Source: Marinigracilibium pacificum (lineage in GTDB: Bacteria > Bacteroidota > Bacteroidia > Cytophagales > Cyclobacteriaceae). Taken from it: a stretch of DNA of 64,000 nt. The stretch spans positions 56,804-120,803 of the forward strand of contig NZ_JABBNU010000015.1 in NCBI RefSeq assembly GCF_012926615.1, written 5' to 3'. The notes under the pieces are model-generated. The model saw nothing but the letters and a program-made list of their open reading frames with translations, was not told the origin of the DNA and made no database searches. The translations under genes were made by a program, and so were the position numbers. This document shows, one piece after another, positions 27,889 to 36,927 of the stretch. Each line of letters opens with the position of its first letter. The first letter of the stretch is position 1.

Positions 27889-30210
27889 ATGAATATGGAC
27901 AATAGAGAGAAAATGGAATATCTGGAACACCTGAATCCACCGCAAAGGGATGGTGTTCTGAATGTGGATGGCCCGAGTATGATTATAGCAGGTGCGGGCT
28001 CAGGAAAAACAAGAGTATTAACATATCGTATCGCCCATCTGATAAGGGAGAAAAATGTTGACCCATTTTCGATCCTGGCATTGACCTTTACAAATAAGGC
28101 TGCTAAAGAAATGCGCGAAAGGATTGAAAAAGTAGTTGGTTCAGATGCCAGAAACTTATGGATGGGAACCTTTCACTCCGTTTTTGCAAGAATACTCAGA
28201 GCCGAAGCTCACCATATTGGTTACCCAAGCAATTTCACAATTTACGATACTGATGACAGCAAACAGCTGATCAGACAATTAATCAAGGAGTTTAATCTTG
28301 ATGACAAAACCTATAAGGTTAATAGTGTCCTTGGAAGAATTTCAGGAGCTAAAAACAGATTGATTTCATGGCAACGATATAAGCAGGATGCTGCTATCAG
28401 AGCAGAAGATGAAGCTGCTATGAAACCCAAAATGGCTCAGTTATACGAGGCATACGTAACCCGATGCGTAAAATCATCGGCAATGGATTTTGATGATCTA
28501 TTGTTTAATACCAACGTACTTTTTAAAAACTTCCCTGACGTTCTCTTAAAATATCAGCACCGTTTTAAGTATGTAATGGTTGATGAGTTCCAGGATACTA
28601 ACCTGAGTCAGTATCTGATTACGAAGAAATTATCTGCTGTTCATCAAAACATATGTGTTGTTGGTGATGACGCTCAAAGTATCTACGCCTTCCGTGGTGC
28701 TGATATCAGAAATATCCTGAATTTTGAAAAGGATTATCCGGAGCTGAAAGTAATCAAACTCGAGCAAAATTATCGAAGCACAAAAAACATTGTTGAATCA
28801 GCAAATGCTATTATTGCTAAAAATAAGGCTCAGCTAAAGAAAAATGTCTGGACTTCGAACGAGGAAGGTGAGCAGATTGAAATCATCAAGGCTCAGAGTG
28901 ATAATGAAGAAGGAAGACTAGTTGCACAGTCCATCTTTGAAGAAAAGATGAACAACCAGCTTGAAAATAAAGACTTTGCGATCCTGTACCGAACTAACTC
29001 TCAATCGAGGGCAATGGAGGAAGCGCTGCGGAAAATGAACATCTCCTATAAAATTATAGGGGGGCTTTCATTCTATCAGCGTAAGGAAATCAAAGATTTG
29101 ATTGCTTATATGCGCTACACGGTAAATCATAATGACGAACAGGCGCTAAGAAGAGTAATCAACTATCCGAAGAGAGGAATTGGTGCAACAACAGTTGAAA
29201 AAATTGTTGTCACAGCATATGAAAACAATCTCTCAATTTGGGATGTGGTTCAAAATCCGCATAGATTCTTTTCAGGACGAGCAGCAAATGCCATTGAAGG
29301 ATTTGCAACACTCATTAAAAGTTTCAAAAAGGAAGTTGCTGAAAAAGATGCATTCGACGCAGCTACAGCAATTGCCAAAGGTTCGGGAATTCTCAGAGAG
29401 TTATATTCTGACAAAACAGTTGAAGGATTAAGCCGTTATGAAAACGTTCAGGAATTATTAAATGCAATAAAAGACTTTGCTGAAACCGAGGATATTGAAG
29501 ACAAGTCGATGGACGCCTTCCTTCAGGATGTTGCCTTATTAACAAATGCGGATGAAGGGTCTGCTGAAGATAATGATAAGGTTACTTTGATGACAATCCA
29601 CTCAGCAAAAGGACTTGAATTTCCTTATGTTTACATTGTTGGAATGGAAGAAGACCTTTTCCCTAGCCAGATGATGCTCAACAGCCGGTCTGACCTTGAG
29701 GAAGAAAGAAGACTTTTCTATGTGGCAATTACCAGGGCAGAGAAAAAGCTTTATTTGAGTTTTGCAACTTCAAGATATCGTTTCGGAAGCCTTAAGATGT
29801 GTGAAGCTAGTCGCTTTATCGAAGAGCTTGATCCACAATATATTAAAATGAGTAGCCGATTTGGCAGCAGACAACCTGAATCAATGCCTGGACAGAGACC
29901 TTCTAGCTTCAGTGGTGGCGGGTCAAATGCAGGTGGATATGCTAAAAATCTGGTTTCAAGTATAAATAGTGACAGAGTAAAAACACAGCAACAATCAGCT
30001 GTAAAAGCACATACCCCGTCATTAGGATTTGAGCCATCTGATATTTCAGGATTAAAAGCCGGAGATAAAGTTGAGCACTTAAAATTTGGTTTTGGAGAAG
30101 TTGTAGAGATAGATGATAGAGGGCCTGGAAAGAAGGCAAAAGTTAAATTCGAACATTTTGGAGAAAAAACATTGCTCCTTAGCTTTGCTAAGCTGAGGAT
30201 AATTGAATAG
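27889..30210 (+). CDS. UvrD/PcrA-type superfamily 1 DNA helicase
   Basis: A 773-residue 3'-5' DNA helicase. Motifs in order: AGAGSGKTRVL (Walker A, about residue 35), TFTNKAAKEM (Ia), VDEFQDTN (II), GDDAQSIYAFRGAD (III), LEQNYRSTKNI (IV), TIHSAKGLEFPYV (V) and YVAITRAEKKLYL (VI). The C-terminus has the PcrA-type tail ending in GDKVEHLKFGFGEVVEID, which contacts RNA polymerase in PcrA/UvrD. It acts in nucleotide excision repair, replication and clearing of stalled transcription complexes. Length matches PcrA. DUF4290 and murA follow closely. Confidence 0.95.
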   Translation: MNMDNREKMEYLEHLNPPQRDGVLNVDGPSMIIAGAGSGKTRVLTYRIAHLIREKNVDPFSILALTFTNKAAKEMRERIEKVVGSDARNLWMGTFHSVFARILRAEAHHIGYPSNFTIYDTDDSKQLIRQLIKEFNLDDKTYKVNSVLGRISGAKNRLISWQRYKQDAAIRAEDEAAMKPKMAQLYEAYVTRCVKSSAMDFDDLLFNTNVLFKNFPDVLLKYQHRFKYVMVDEFQDTNLSQYLITKKLSAVHQNICVVGDDAQSIYAFRGADIRNILNFEKDYPELKVIKLEQNYRSTKNIVESANAIIAKNKAQLKKNVWTSNEEGEQIEIIKAQSDNEEGRLVAQSIFEEKMNNQLENKDFAILYRTNSQSRAMEEALRKMNISYKIIGGLSFYQRKEIKDLIAYMRYTVNHNDEQALRRVINYPKRGIGATTVEKIVVTAYENNLSIWDVVQNPHRFFSGRAANAIEGFATLIKSFKKEVAEKDAFDAATAIAKGSGILRELYSDKTVEGLSRYENVQELLNAIKDFAETEDIEDKSMDAFLQDVALLTNADEGSAEDNDKVTLMTIHSAKGLEFPYVYIVGMEEDLFPSQMMLNSRSDLEEERRLFYVAITRAEKKLYLSFATSRYRFGSLKMCEASRFIEELDPQYIKMSSRFGSRQPESMPGQRPSSFSGGGSNAGGYAKNLVSSINSDRVKTQQQSAVKAHTPSLGFEPSDISGLKAGDKVEHLKFGFGEVVEIDDRGPGKKAKVKFEHFGEKTLLLSFAKLRIIE

Positions 30211-30235
30211 ATTTCAGCGGTTAAACAAACCTATA

Positions 30236-30892
30236 ATGGATTATAATACACAAAGAGACCACCTAATTCTAAAGGAATACGGTAGGAATGTTCAGAAATT
30301 AGTCGACTATATCACCCACCAGGTTGACGACAGAGATCAGCGAACCCGCTATGCAAAAGCATTGATCGAAATGATGAAACAGATCATTCCTGATCTGAAA
30401 GACACCAAAGAAAACCTTCAAAAACTTTGGGACGATCTTTATATTATTTCCAAGTTTGAATTGGATGTTGACAGTCCGTTTCCTAAGCCTAATGCTGAGA
30501 CATTAGAAAAAAAGCCGCGAAAAGTAGCTTATAATCAGCATAACTATATGCGCTACCGACATTACGGTATTAATGTCGAATTAATGATCAGTGAAGCTAT
30601 TGCTATGGAAGATCAGCAACAGCAAACAGAGGCAGTGATCTATATTGCCAGGTTAATGAAAACTTTTTACATGACCTGGAATAAAGATAACATCGAAGAC
30701 AACGTTCTAATTGAACAAATTGAAAAGTTGGCCAATGGAAAACTTAAAGTCGACCGTGAGGCGATCTTAGGCAAAAACCTTATTTATCCTTTATACAGAG
30801 ACAAGGAAAATAAACCTTCTGGTAAAGGGTCTAAAGGCGGCGGAAGAGATAGTAGAGACGGAAGAGATAAAAAGAAAAAGAGGAAACATTAA
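30236..30892 (+). CDS. DUF4290 family protein
   Basis: A 218-residue protein of the Bacteroidota-specific family DUF4290. The N-terminal MDYNTQRDHLILKEYGRNVQ is typical. The middle is mainly helical (YARALIEMMKQIIPDL-type segment) and the C-terminus is a long basic, Gly/Ser/Lys-rich tail (KGSKGGGRDSRDGRDKKKKRKH), suggestive of nucleic-acid binding. An in-frame TTG at 30203 is not favoured. Its stop shares the A of the murA start region (TAATG). It is regularly found just upstream of murA in the phylum; function unknown. Confidence 0.87.
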   Translation: MDYNTQRDHLILKEYGRNVQKLVDYITHQVDDRDQRTRYAKALIEMMKQIIPDLKDTKENLQKLWDDLYIISKFELDVDSPFPKPNAETLEKKPRKVAYNQHNYMRYRHYGINVELMISEAIAMEDQQQQTEAVIYIARLMKTFYMTWNKDNIEDNVLIEQIEKLANGKLKVDREAILGKNLIYPLYRDKENKPSGKGSKGGGRDSRDGRDKKKKRKH

Positions 30893-32202
30893 TGGGATCA
30901 TTCAGAATTCAAGGTAATGCTAAACTGAAAGGAGAAATAACCCCTCAGGGAGCGAAGAACGAAGCATTACAAATACTTTGTGCAGTATTATTAACAGAAG
31001 AAACAGTAACTATTCATAAGATTCCGAATATTCGGGATGTGATGAAGCTTATTGATCTTCTTGACGACATAGGTGTAGAGGTTGAAAAAATTGAGGAAGA
31101 ATCATACCGGTTTACGGCGAATAATATTGACCTTAAATATCTTGAGTCTGACGAATATAAGAAAAAAGCCTCAGCTCTTAGAGGTTCTGTAATGATGCTT
31201 GGCCCATTATTGGCCAGATTTGGAAAAGCTTCAATTCCTAAGCCAGGAGGTGATAAAATCGGGCGAAGAAGACTGGATACCCACTTTCTGGGTTTCAAAA
31301 AACTTGGAGCAGAATTCAAATATGACAACAAAACTTCCCACTTCAGCATAGAGGCTACAAATGGTCTAACTGGTACTTATATGTTGCTTGAAGAAGCATC
31401 AGTGACAGGTACAGCCAATATCATTATGGCAGCTGTTCTGGCAAAGGGAAAAACAACAATATATAATGCAGCTTGCGAACCATACATTCAGCAATTATGC
31501 AAAATAATGGTTAGAATGGGTGCAAACATTCAGGGTATTGGTTCAAACTTATTAATCATTGATGGTGTAGAGAGACTTTCAGGTACTACACACACCATGC
31601 TTCCTGATATGATCGAGATTGGTTCTTTTATCGGAATGGCAGCAATGACCCAGTCTGAAATAACTATTAAGGACGCAAGAATCGATCAACTTGGATTAAT
31701 TCCGGAAGTTTTTCAGAAACTGGGAATTAAAATGGAGTTCCGAGGCGATGATATTCATATCCCTGCTCAGGAATCTTATACAATTGATACATTTATCGAT
31801 GGCTCAATATTGACAGTAGCTGATGCTGTCTGGCCTGGATTTACTCCAGATTTACTAAGTATAGTTTTAGTTACTGCTACACAAGCACAAGGAACCGTTC
31901 TGATTCACCAGAAGATGTTTGAAAGCAGACTTTTCTTTGTTGATAAACTTATCGATATGGGTGCGCAAATCATTTTATGTGACCCACACCGTGCTACTGT
32001 AATAGGACTTGACAGAAAAGTTAACCTTAGAGGTATTCAAATGACAAGCCCTGATATTCGTGCCGGTGTATCGTTATTAATTGCAGCACTATCTGCAGAT
32101 GGCGAAAGTGTCATCCATAACGTAGAACAGATCGATAGAGGGTATCAAAACATTGATAAAAGACTTAATGCTTTAGGCGCGAAAATTGAGCGTCTGGACT
32201 AA
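30892..32202 (+). CDS. murA: UDP-N-acetylglucosamine 1-carboxyvinyltransferase with Asp in the catalytic loop
   Basis: A 436-residue MurA that transfers enolpyruvate to UDP-GlcNAc, the first committed step of peptidoglycan synthesis. Family motifs include QGAKNEALQILCAVLL and DIRAGVSLLIAALSADG. In the active-site loop, PKPGGDKIGRRRLDTH places Asp121 where E. coli has Cys115. Cys-to-Asp at this site is known in mycobacteria, chlamydiae and Borrelia and makes the enzyme insensitive to fosfomycin, so intrinsic resistance is expected here. It follows DUF4290 with overlapping TAATG and ends with a terminator at 32231-32259. Confidence 0.95.
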   Translation: MGSFRIQGNAKLKGEITPQGAKNEALQILCAVLLTEETVTIHKIPNIRDVMKLIDLLDDIGVEVEKIEEESYRFTANNIDLKYLESDEYKKKASALRGSVMMLGPLLARFGKASIPKPGGDKIGRRRLDTHFLGFKKLGAEFKYDNKTSHFSIEATNGLTGTYMLLEEASVTGTANIIMAAVLAKGKTTIYNAACEPYIQQLCKIMVRMGANIQGIGSNLLIIDGVERLSGTTHTMLPDMIEIGSFIGMAAMTQSEITIKDARIDQLGLIPEVFQKLGIKMEFRGDDIHIPAQESYTIDTFIDGSILTVADAVWPGFTPDLLSIVLVTATQAQGTVLIHQKMFESRLFFVDKLIDMGAQIILCDPHRATVIGLDRKVNLRGIQMTSPDIRAGVSLLIAALSADGESVIHNVEQIDRGYQNIDKRLNALGAKIERLD

Positions 32203-32230
32203 TAAATACAGTATATTTATTTAAAAAATT

Positions 32231-32259
32231 AAGCCAGACTATTAAGTCTGGCTTTTTTA
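32231..32259 (+). terminator. Rho-independent terminator after murA
   Basis: AAGCCAGACT and AGTCTGGCTT close a 4-nt loop and are followed by a T-run. It lies 28 bp after the murA stop. Confidence 0.92.
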
Positions 32260-32548
32260 TTATTACATAAAATAACATTCAAACAATATATTAATTCGTT
32301 CAAACAATTAACAAAAATCTCCAAACACATTAAGTCACCCGACAATCACCTTCGATAATTTTAAAATATTCATCAACTAATATTAAAAATCACAAACAAA
32401 AACATTAATTGATTTATTAATGTCCAAATAATTGACTTAAATACTTTAAAAAGTCATATATCTTTCCTTTTGATAAAAAATTACATTTTTTTACTTAAAA
32501 AAGTATAAGAAAAGACTGCTTCACATTTCAATTAAAAGAATCTGATAT
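32260..32548. other. AT-rich intergenic region, no gene seen
   Basis: Very AT-rich with no open frame of note. It precedes the promoter box of the candidate RNA gene. Confidence 0.5.
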
Positions 32549-32556
32549 TAAATTTG
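32549..32556 (+). promoter_or_regulatory. -7 promoter box of the candidate structured RNA
   Basis: TAAATTTG, identical to the boxes before yceD, fabH and uvrD, with TTTC at 32526-32529, 19 bp upstream. No protein start follows; instead the structured segment and a terminator do. Confidence 0.5.
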
Positions 32557-32560
32557 AGTT

Positions 32561-32888
32561 CTGTCAACCAAAACACAATTATGCGATCTGCTCTGCATGT
32601 CATTCAGGTTTAGCTTAACAACAGCAGGTCGCATATATTTAAGGTTAGAATTGTATTCAAATTGTGAGACAGTTGGTTGTTGGTAAGTCTGTAGAAGATT
32701 AATTATACTGAAATGATTATAGTTTGGTAACACTTGTGGTAAGGTGGTATCTGTTTAACAGTTAATTTGGCTCTACTTCTATAGAATTTTATCAACAACC
32801 TTTTTCATTCTTTTCAATTTTCATTTAGGTTTCTATTAAGTAGAAAAAGTAAAGGTCCCTGACAAGATAGCCTGTCAGGGATTTTTTA
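32561..32888 (+). ncRNA. Candidate structured non-coding RNA, about 325 nt
   Basis: The segment between a TAAATTTG promoter box and a strong terminator has no convincing coding frame but can fold extensively. An outer stem pairs CAACCAA (32565-32571) with TTGGTTG (32673-32679); it continues with CACAATT (32574-32580) and AATTGTG (32660-32666) and encloses a 12-bp stem ATGCGATCTGCT (32581-32592) with AGCAGGTCGCAT (32623-32634, one G-U). A second domain pairs CTACTT...ATAGAA (about 32773-32786) with TTCTATTAAGTAG (32831-32843). It does not show the RNase P, tmRNA or SRP signatures that I can recognise; a divergent 6S RNA is not excluded. Confidence 0.55.
32855..32888 (+). terminator. Rho-independent terminator of the candidate RNA
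   Basis: TCCCTGACA and TGTCAGGGA close a 9-nt loop, followed by six T. There is no protein gene on this strand between the murA terminator and this one. Confidence 0.9.
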
Positions 32889-32904
32889 TTACCGTATTAA
32901 ATGA

Positions 32905-33391
32905 GAGCATTACAATTGCCAATCTGCTATTCGATATGTTCCGAAGGGCATATCGAATTTTTATTAGAGGGATTTCAAATCCCTTTTTATTCTAATTCCA
33001 GATGCGATGCACTAACACTTGCCCTAACAAGCTTAGCTTCGTCATGGGTCTGTTTTAAAATATGATAAGGAACAGAGTTGACGATAAGCAACAATACACC
33101 GTCATTCTGAGCCAGCCAGCGAATGAATCTGTTACAAATAAAGACGACAGATGGCCTCACAATATTTTCATCGCCCTTGTTTAGCGAAGCGTAACGAGGG
33201 TGTTAGAGAACTGCGTTTGTAACGCAGATTTAATAATTGGCATTACAATTGCTGACCTCACACATACCACGTTAGCAACAATACACCGTCATTCTGAGCC
33301 AGCTGGCAAATGAATCTGCTACAAATAAAGACAATGGATGGATTCACTATATTTTCATCGCCCTTGCCCTGGCGCCAGCGTCTCCCTAGTG
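32905..33391. repeat. Composite interspersed repeats related to the 40-42 kb array
   Basis: Contains CTATTCGATATGTTCCGAAGGGCATATCGAA (33 kb start), CGTCATTCTGAGCCAGC twice (about 33101 and 33290), TCGCCCTTGTTTAGCGAAGC at about 33171 and the palindrome CTGCGTTTGTAACGCAG. These are the same modules as in 40060-42300. At 33367-33385 the GGCGCCAGCGTCTC word belongs to another family seen near 54 and 58 kb. No gene is supported. Confidence 0.75.
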
Positions 33392-34669
33392 CTACTCCTC
33401 TCCTTTCTTCAAATCATAAGTGAACAAATTCGGGTTCACAAATAATTGTACCCACCCCCAGTTATTGGTATTATCAGCAGTAGTCCCTCCTTTAATAATG
33501 CTCATTTGATCTGTCGCAAACATATGTGAATATCCTATCTGTGCTTTTACGAACTTTTGAATCTGATGAGTGTAAACCAGATCAATTTCAGTACCCAGAT
33601 CCTTATCATCAATAGCTACAAAACCAGCATTAGAAGTAAAATAATGTACAGCCATCTTTAATGAGTTCTTTTCCCCTGGCTTAAAGGTGGCATTTACATA
33701 ATAATCATTTAACCCAACATTGTTAGCGTGATTTCCAACATAGAAATAATCCATATAACCATTGAAAGCATGATTAGTACCATATAATGGGAAAAACGAA
33801 TTATTATCGCCTGTACTTCCCTGATCAGAGCCACTTAAAATTTCCACTCCAGCTGCAAACGTAGACTTATTTGGTTTAAAGGCTACTTCCAACCCAAGGT
33901 CGTAAGCATTCAAATCGGTATTCTGATCAGCCTTTCCGGATTGATAATACCCAAATCCCTTGAATGTAAAATCTCCTGTCGGAACAGAAAAATAAAGCCC
34001 CATTGTTTGTCTGTTATATACCCCATCGGTAATAGTTTGCGCAGGATCTTCATAAGCTTGAAATCCATTATTCATGATTAAAAAACTCAATGTAGACTTA
34101 TCCCAAAGCTTTGATAAATAGATATACTGCATTGTTTTGTATGAAAAGAAACCAGTAATATCATATTCATTGCCAGTGGTTGGTTCTCCTACCTGATTAA
34201 AGGCAAAACCAACATCAATTTTGTTACTTTTATTATCAAATCTGATCAACAAGGCATCATGAAAACGACCTTGCATTGCCCAATCCAGGCCACCAAGAAT
34301 ACGTTGGTTATCATATGAAATTGGCTGCCTTCCAGCTTGAATAGCCCATAGTTCGTTGAAATAAATCTTTGCCCAGGCTTCAAAAAGCATAAATGAATCA
34401 TTACCATCAGAAGGAAGAATCTGACGAGTATCACCCCAGGTACTAACATCCTGAACGCTCACTTTTACTTCAAGAAGTGAACTGACATACCCTAGTTTAA
34501 GGCGTGCTCTCTGCCTCACAAAAGCTGCAGGTTCGGTATCATCAGGAAACAAAGTTGAAAATCCATGTCGATACTCAAATCGATCGCGTAGATCAAGGTC
34601 AAGAGTAAACTGCTGGGAATACCCAGTGACAGTTATTAGCATAAAAAGAATTGGTAGAAGAGATTTCAT
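33392..34669 (-). CDS. Outer-membrane porin-like protein (alginate-export type barrel)
   Basis: A 425-residue protein with a signal peptide (residues 1-18, ending GYSQQ) and a run of amphipathic beta strands; the N-terminal part FTLDLDLRDRFEYRHGFSTLF and FVRQRARLKLGYVSSLLEVKVS resembles the alginate-export/porin family. It ends in a strand-like segment without the classic terminal Phe. Such 16-18 strand barrels let small solutes cross the outer membrane. It is divergent from nrfH with 109 bp between starts, so it may serve nitrite ammonification, for example nitrite entry; this is inference from position. Confidence 0.75.
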   Translation of the reverse strand: MKSLLPILFMLITVTGYSQQFTLDLDLRDRFEYRHGFSTLFPDDTEPAAFVRQRARLKLGYVSSLLEVKVSVQDVSTWGDTRQILPSDGNDSFMLFEAWAKIYFNELWAIQAGRQPISYDNQRILGGLDWAMQGRFHDALLIRFDNKSNKIDVGFAFNQVGEPTTGNEYDITGFFSYKTMQYIYLSKLWDKSTLSFLIMNNGFQAYEDPAQTITDGVYNRQTMGLYFSVPTGDFTFKGFGYYQSGKADQNTDLNAYDLGLEVAFKPNKSTFAAGVEILSGSDQGSTGDNNSFFPLYGTNHAFNGYMDYFYVGNHANNVGLNDYYVNATFKPGEKNSLKMAVHYFTSNAGFVAIDDKDLGTEIDLVYTHQIQKFVKAQIGYSHMFATDQMSIIKGGTTADNTNNWGWVQLFVNPNLFTYDLKKGEE

Positions 34670-34723
34670 AATGTGGGATTTAAAATTGGAATCGATTTAT
34701 TCTTGGATAAATAATAAGTTCTC

Positions 34724-34755
34724 TTTGATAAATATAATTTAATTAATTAACTTTT
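34724..34755 (+). promoter_or_regulatory. Candidate nrfH promoter, TTTG-N20-TAACTTTT
   Basis: TTTG at 34724-34727 and TAACTTTT at 34748-34755 (7 of 8 to TAnnTTTG) with a 20-bp spacer fit the Bacteroidota promoter pattern. The downstream box is overlapped by an inverted repeat (34747-34765). Confidence 0.45.
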
Positions 34756-34765
34756 AATAAGTTAA
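34747..34765. promoter_or_regulatory. Inverted repeat overlapping the nrfH promoter, candidate operator
   Basis: TTAACTT-N5-AAGTTAA is a perfect 7-bp inverted repeat centred 23 bp before the nrfH start and overlapping the presumed -7 box and transcription start. Its position fits a repressor or a CRP/FNR-family site, but the half-site is not the E. coli FNR TTGAT. Confidence 0.4.
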
Positions 34766-34778
34766 CTAGCTAATCCCA

Positions 34779-35393
34779 TTGTCAAGATTTAAAAATATTT
34801 TACCTGAGAAAAAAACAACTTGGAGAACAGTAGCTACTGTTTCAATAGCCTGTTTATTAGGATTAGGTGCTTTTATTGCCTATGAAGCTCATGTAACATC
34901 ATATCTTTCTGACGATCCCCAGGCTTGTGTAAACTGCCATGTAATGACTCCTGTTTACAATAGCTGGATGCACAGTTCTCATCGTGAATGGGCTTCTTGT
35001 AATGATTGCCATGTCCCTCATAACAATGTATTTAACCAATACTTCTTCAAAGCTAAAGACGGCCTCTACCATGCAACAATTTTTACTTTCAGGGCAGAGC
35101 CGGAGGTAATGTTTATGAGAGAAGAATCAGCGGAAGTAGTTCAAAATAATTGTATCAGGTGCCATATACAGCAGGTAACACAAGCCAACTATACAGATTG
35201 GATCGAGACACATCTATCCGATAGGCTTGACAGAACATGTTGGAGTTGCCACCGAGCTGTACCCCATGGAAAATTACATGGTCTTTCGACGGTTAAATAT
35301 AATATCGCTCCTGTTCCAACCAATAGAACAGAAGTTGTGATACCCGAATGGTTAAAAAATAAAATTAATGAATCCAAAAGCAGTTCAAAATGA
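34779..35393 (+). CDS. nrfH: Cytochrome c nitrite reductase small subunit, quinol dehydrogenase NrfH
   Basis: A 204-residue NapC/NirT-family tetraheme cytochrome. One N-terminal membrane helix (about 18-36) anchors it; four heme motifs are at CVNCH (50-54), CNDCH (74-78), CIRCH (125-129) and CWSCH (154-158). NrfH oxidises menaquinol and passes electrons to NrfA in the periplasm. The start is a TTG at 34779, just downstream of a candidate operator; the length fits the family, slightly extended at the C-terminus. nrfA follows with a 4-bp overlap. Confidence 0.95.
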   Translation: MSRFKNILPEKKTTWRTVATVSIACLLGLGAFIAYEAHVTSYLSDDPQACVNCHVMTPVYNSWMHSSHREWASCNDCHVPHNNVFNQYFFKAKDGLYHATIFTFRAEPEVMFMREESAEVVQNNCIRCHIQQVTQANYTDWIETHLSDRLDRTCWSCHRAVPHGKLHGLSTVKYNIAPVPTNRTEVVIPEWLKNKINESKSSSK

Positions 35394-36889
35394 AAAATAA
35401 AGTCCTTTTCATAGTCACATTGATTGTTGTCTTCCTTTTGGGGTTACTGGCATCAAGTATCATTAACAGAAAGAACGAATCCAAATTCAAATACACACCA
35501 CAGGCAGACATAATGGAAAATGAGCCTAGAAATGCTGTTTGGGGTGAATACTATCCATTAGAGTATCAATCTTATATTCAGACTTCGGATACCAATTTTG
35601 TCTCATATCAGGGTGGTTCGGCCATGCGAGATGTACTTGAAGAAGACCCTAACCTGGTGATTCTATGGGCAGGATACGGATTTTCAAAGGACTACAACCA
35701 GGGACGTGGACATTATTATGCTGTTGAGGATATTCATAATACTTTAAGGACCGGAGGGCCTACCGGTCCCGGTGATGGTCCGATGCCTGCAACGTGCTGG
35801 ACATGCAAAAGCCCTGATGTACCCCGCTTAATGAGTGAAATCGGAGTTGCTGAATTTTATAAAGGTAAATGGGCTGACAAGGGAGAGCAAATTGTGAATC
35901 CGATTGGTTGTGCAGACTGCCATGATGAAAAATCAATGAAGCTGAAAATATCAAGACCTGCATTAATTGAAGCGTTTGAATCAATGGGTAAGGACATAAC
36001 CAAAGTGACTCACCAGGAAATGCGATCGTTAGTATGTGCTCAGTGCCATGTTGAATATTACTTTAATAAAAACCTACCTGGTAAAGAAGGAACTCCGTAT
36101 TTGGTTTTCCCCTGGAAAGAAGGAATGCGTGCCGAAGACATGGAAAAATACTATGATAACATTGAATTTTCAGACTGGACTCATCAATTGAGTAAAGCTC
36201 CAATGCTAAAAGCACAACATCCGGGATATGAAACCTACCTTACCGGTGTTCATGCCGACAGGGGTGTATCTTGTGTAGATTGTCATATGCCATATAATAG
36301 TGTCGGAGGACAGAAATTCACTGATCACCAGATACAGTCGCCATTAAATAATATTCAAAATGCATGTCAGGTATGCCATAGAGAAGAGGCTGAAAAGCTG
36401 AAAGAAAATGTATATGAAAGACAACGTAAAGTGGCTGAAAGCAGACTAGAGCTTGAAAGCATGCTTGTCAAAGCCCATATCGAGGCTAAAAAATGTTGGG
36501 ATCTTGGTGCTAATGAAGAACAAATGAAACCGATTTTAATGGATATCCGACATGCCCAATGGCGATGGGATTATGCTGCGGCAGCACATGGAGCTTCGTT
36601 CCATTCACCAGTTGAAATTTCCAGAGTGTTGAGCTCAGGTATGGTTCGTGCTCAAGATGCTCGTGTAAAAATCGCTCGCCTTCTTGCTGACCTGGATTTT
36701 AATCAACCAGTCGAAATGCCGGATATTTCAACCAAAGAAAAAGCACAGGAATATATTGGGCTAGACATGGAAAAACTAATCAAAGAAAAAGAATTGTTTA
36801 AAGAAAACCTTCTTCCAAAATGGCTTGAAAAAGCAAAGCAGCGAGAAGACGGTTGGGATAACCAAAAAGTATCTGCATCAGCACAATAA
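35390..36889 (+). CDS. nrfA: Pentaheme cytochrome c nitrite reductase catalytic subunit
   Basis: A 499-residue NrfA that reduces nitrite to ammonium with six electrons. Heme sites: CWTCK (136-140), the special Lys-ligated catalytic heme 1, then CADCH (174-178), CAQCH (216-220), CVDCH (295-299) and CQVCH (326-330). The KAQHPGYETYLTGVH segment carries active-site residues seen in the family. An N-terminal hydrophobic segment (about 4-22) is a signal or anchor. Its ATG overlaps the nrfH stop. CXXCK heme attachment usually needs a dedicated synthase, and the next gene may supply it. Confidence 0.97.
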   Translation: MKNKVLFIVTLIVVFLLGLLASSIINRKNESKFKYTPQADIMENEPRNAVWGEYYPLEYQSYIQTSDTNFVSYQGGSAMRDVLEEDPNLVILWAGYGFSKDYNQGRGHYYAVEDIHNTLRTGGPTGPGDGPMPATCWTCKSPDVPRLMSEIGVAEFYKGKWADKGEQIVNPIGCADCHDEKSMKLKISRPALIEAFESMGKDITKVTHQEMRSLVCAQCHVEYYFNKNLPGKEGTPYLVFPWKEGMRAEDMEKYYDNIEFSDWTHQLSKAPMLKAQHPGYETYLTGVHADRGVSCVDCHMPYNSVGGQKFTDHQIQSPLNNIQNACQVCHREEAEKLKENVYERQRKVAESRLELESMLVKAHIEAKKCWDLGANEEQMKPILMDIRHAQWRWDYAAAAHGASFHSPVEISRVLSSGMVRAQDARVKIARLLADLDFNQPVEMPDISTKEKAQEYIGLDMEKLIKEKELFKENLLPKWLEKAKQREDGWDNQKVSASAQ

Positions 36890-36927
36890 AACTATTATTC
36901 TTTTGAGTTAATAACCTCCTCGAAGTT

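Noticed and set aside
32548..32733. 61-codon minus-strand frame over the candidate RNA
   Set aside because: No domain or signal; it is opposite to the promoter-terminator pair and its composition is explained by the RNA stems.
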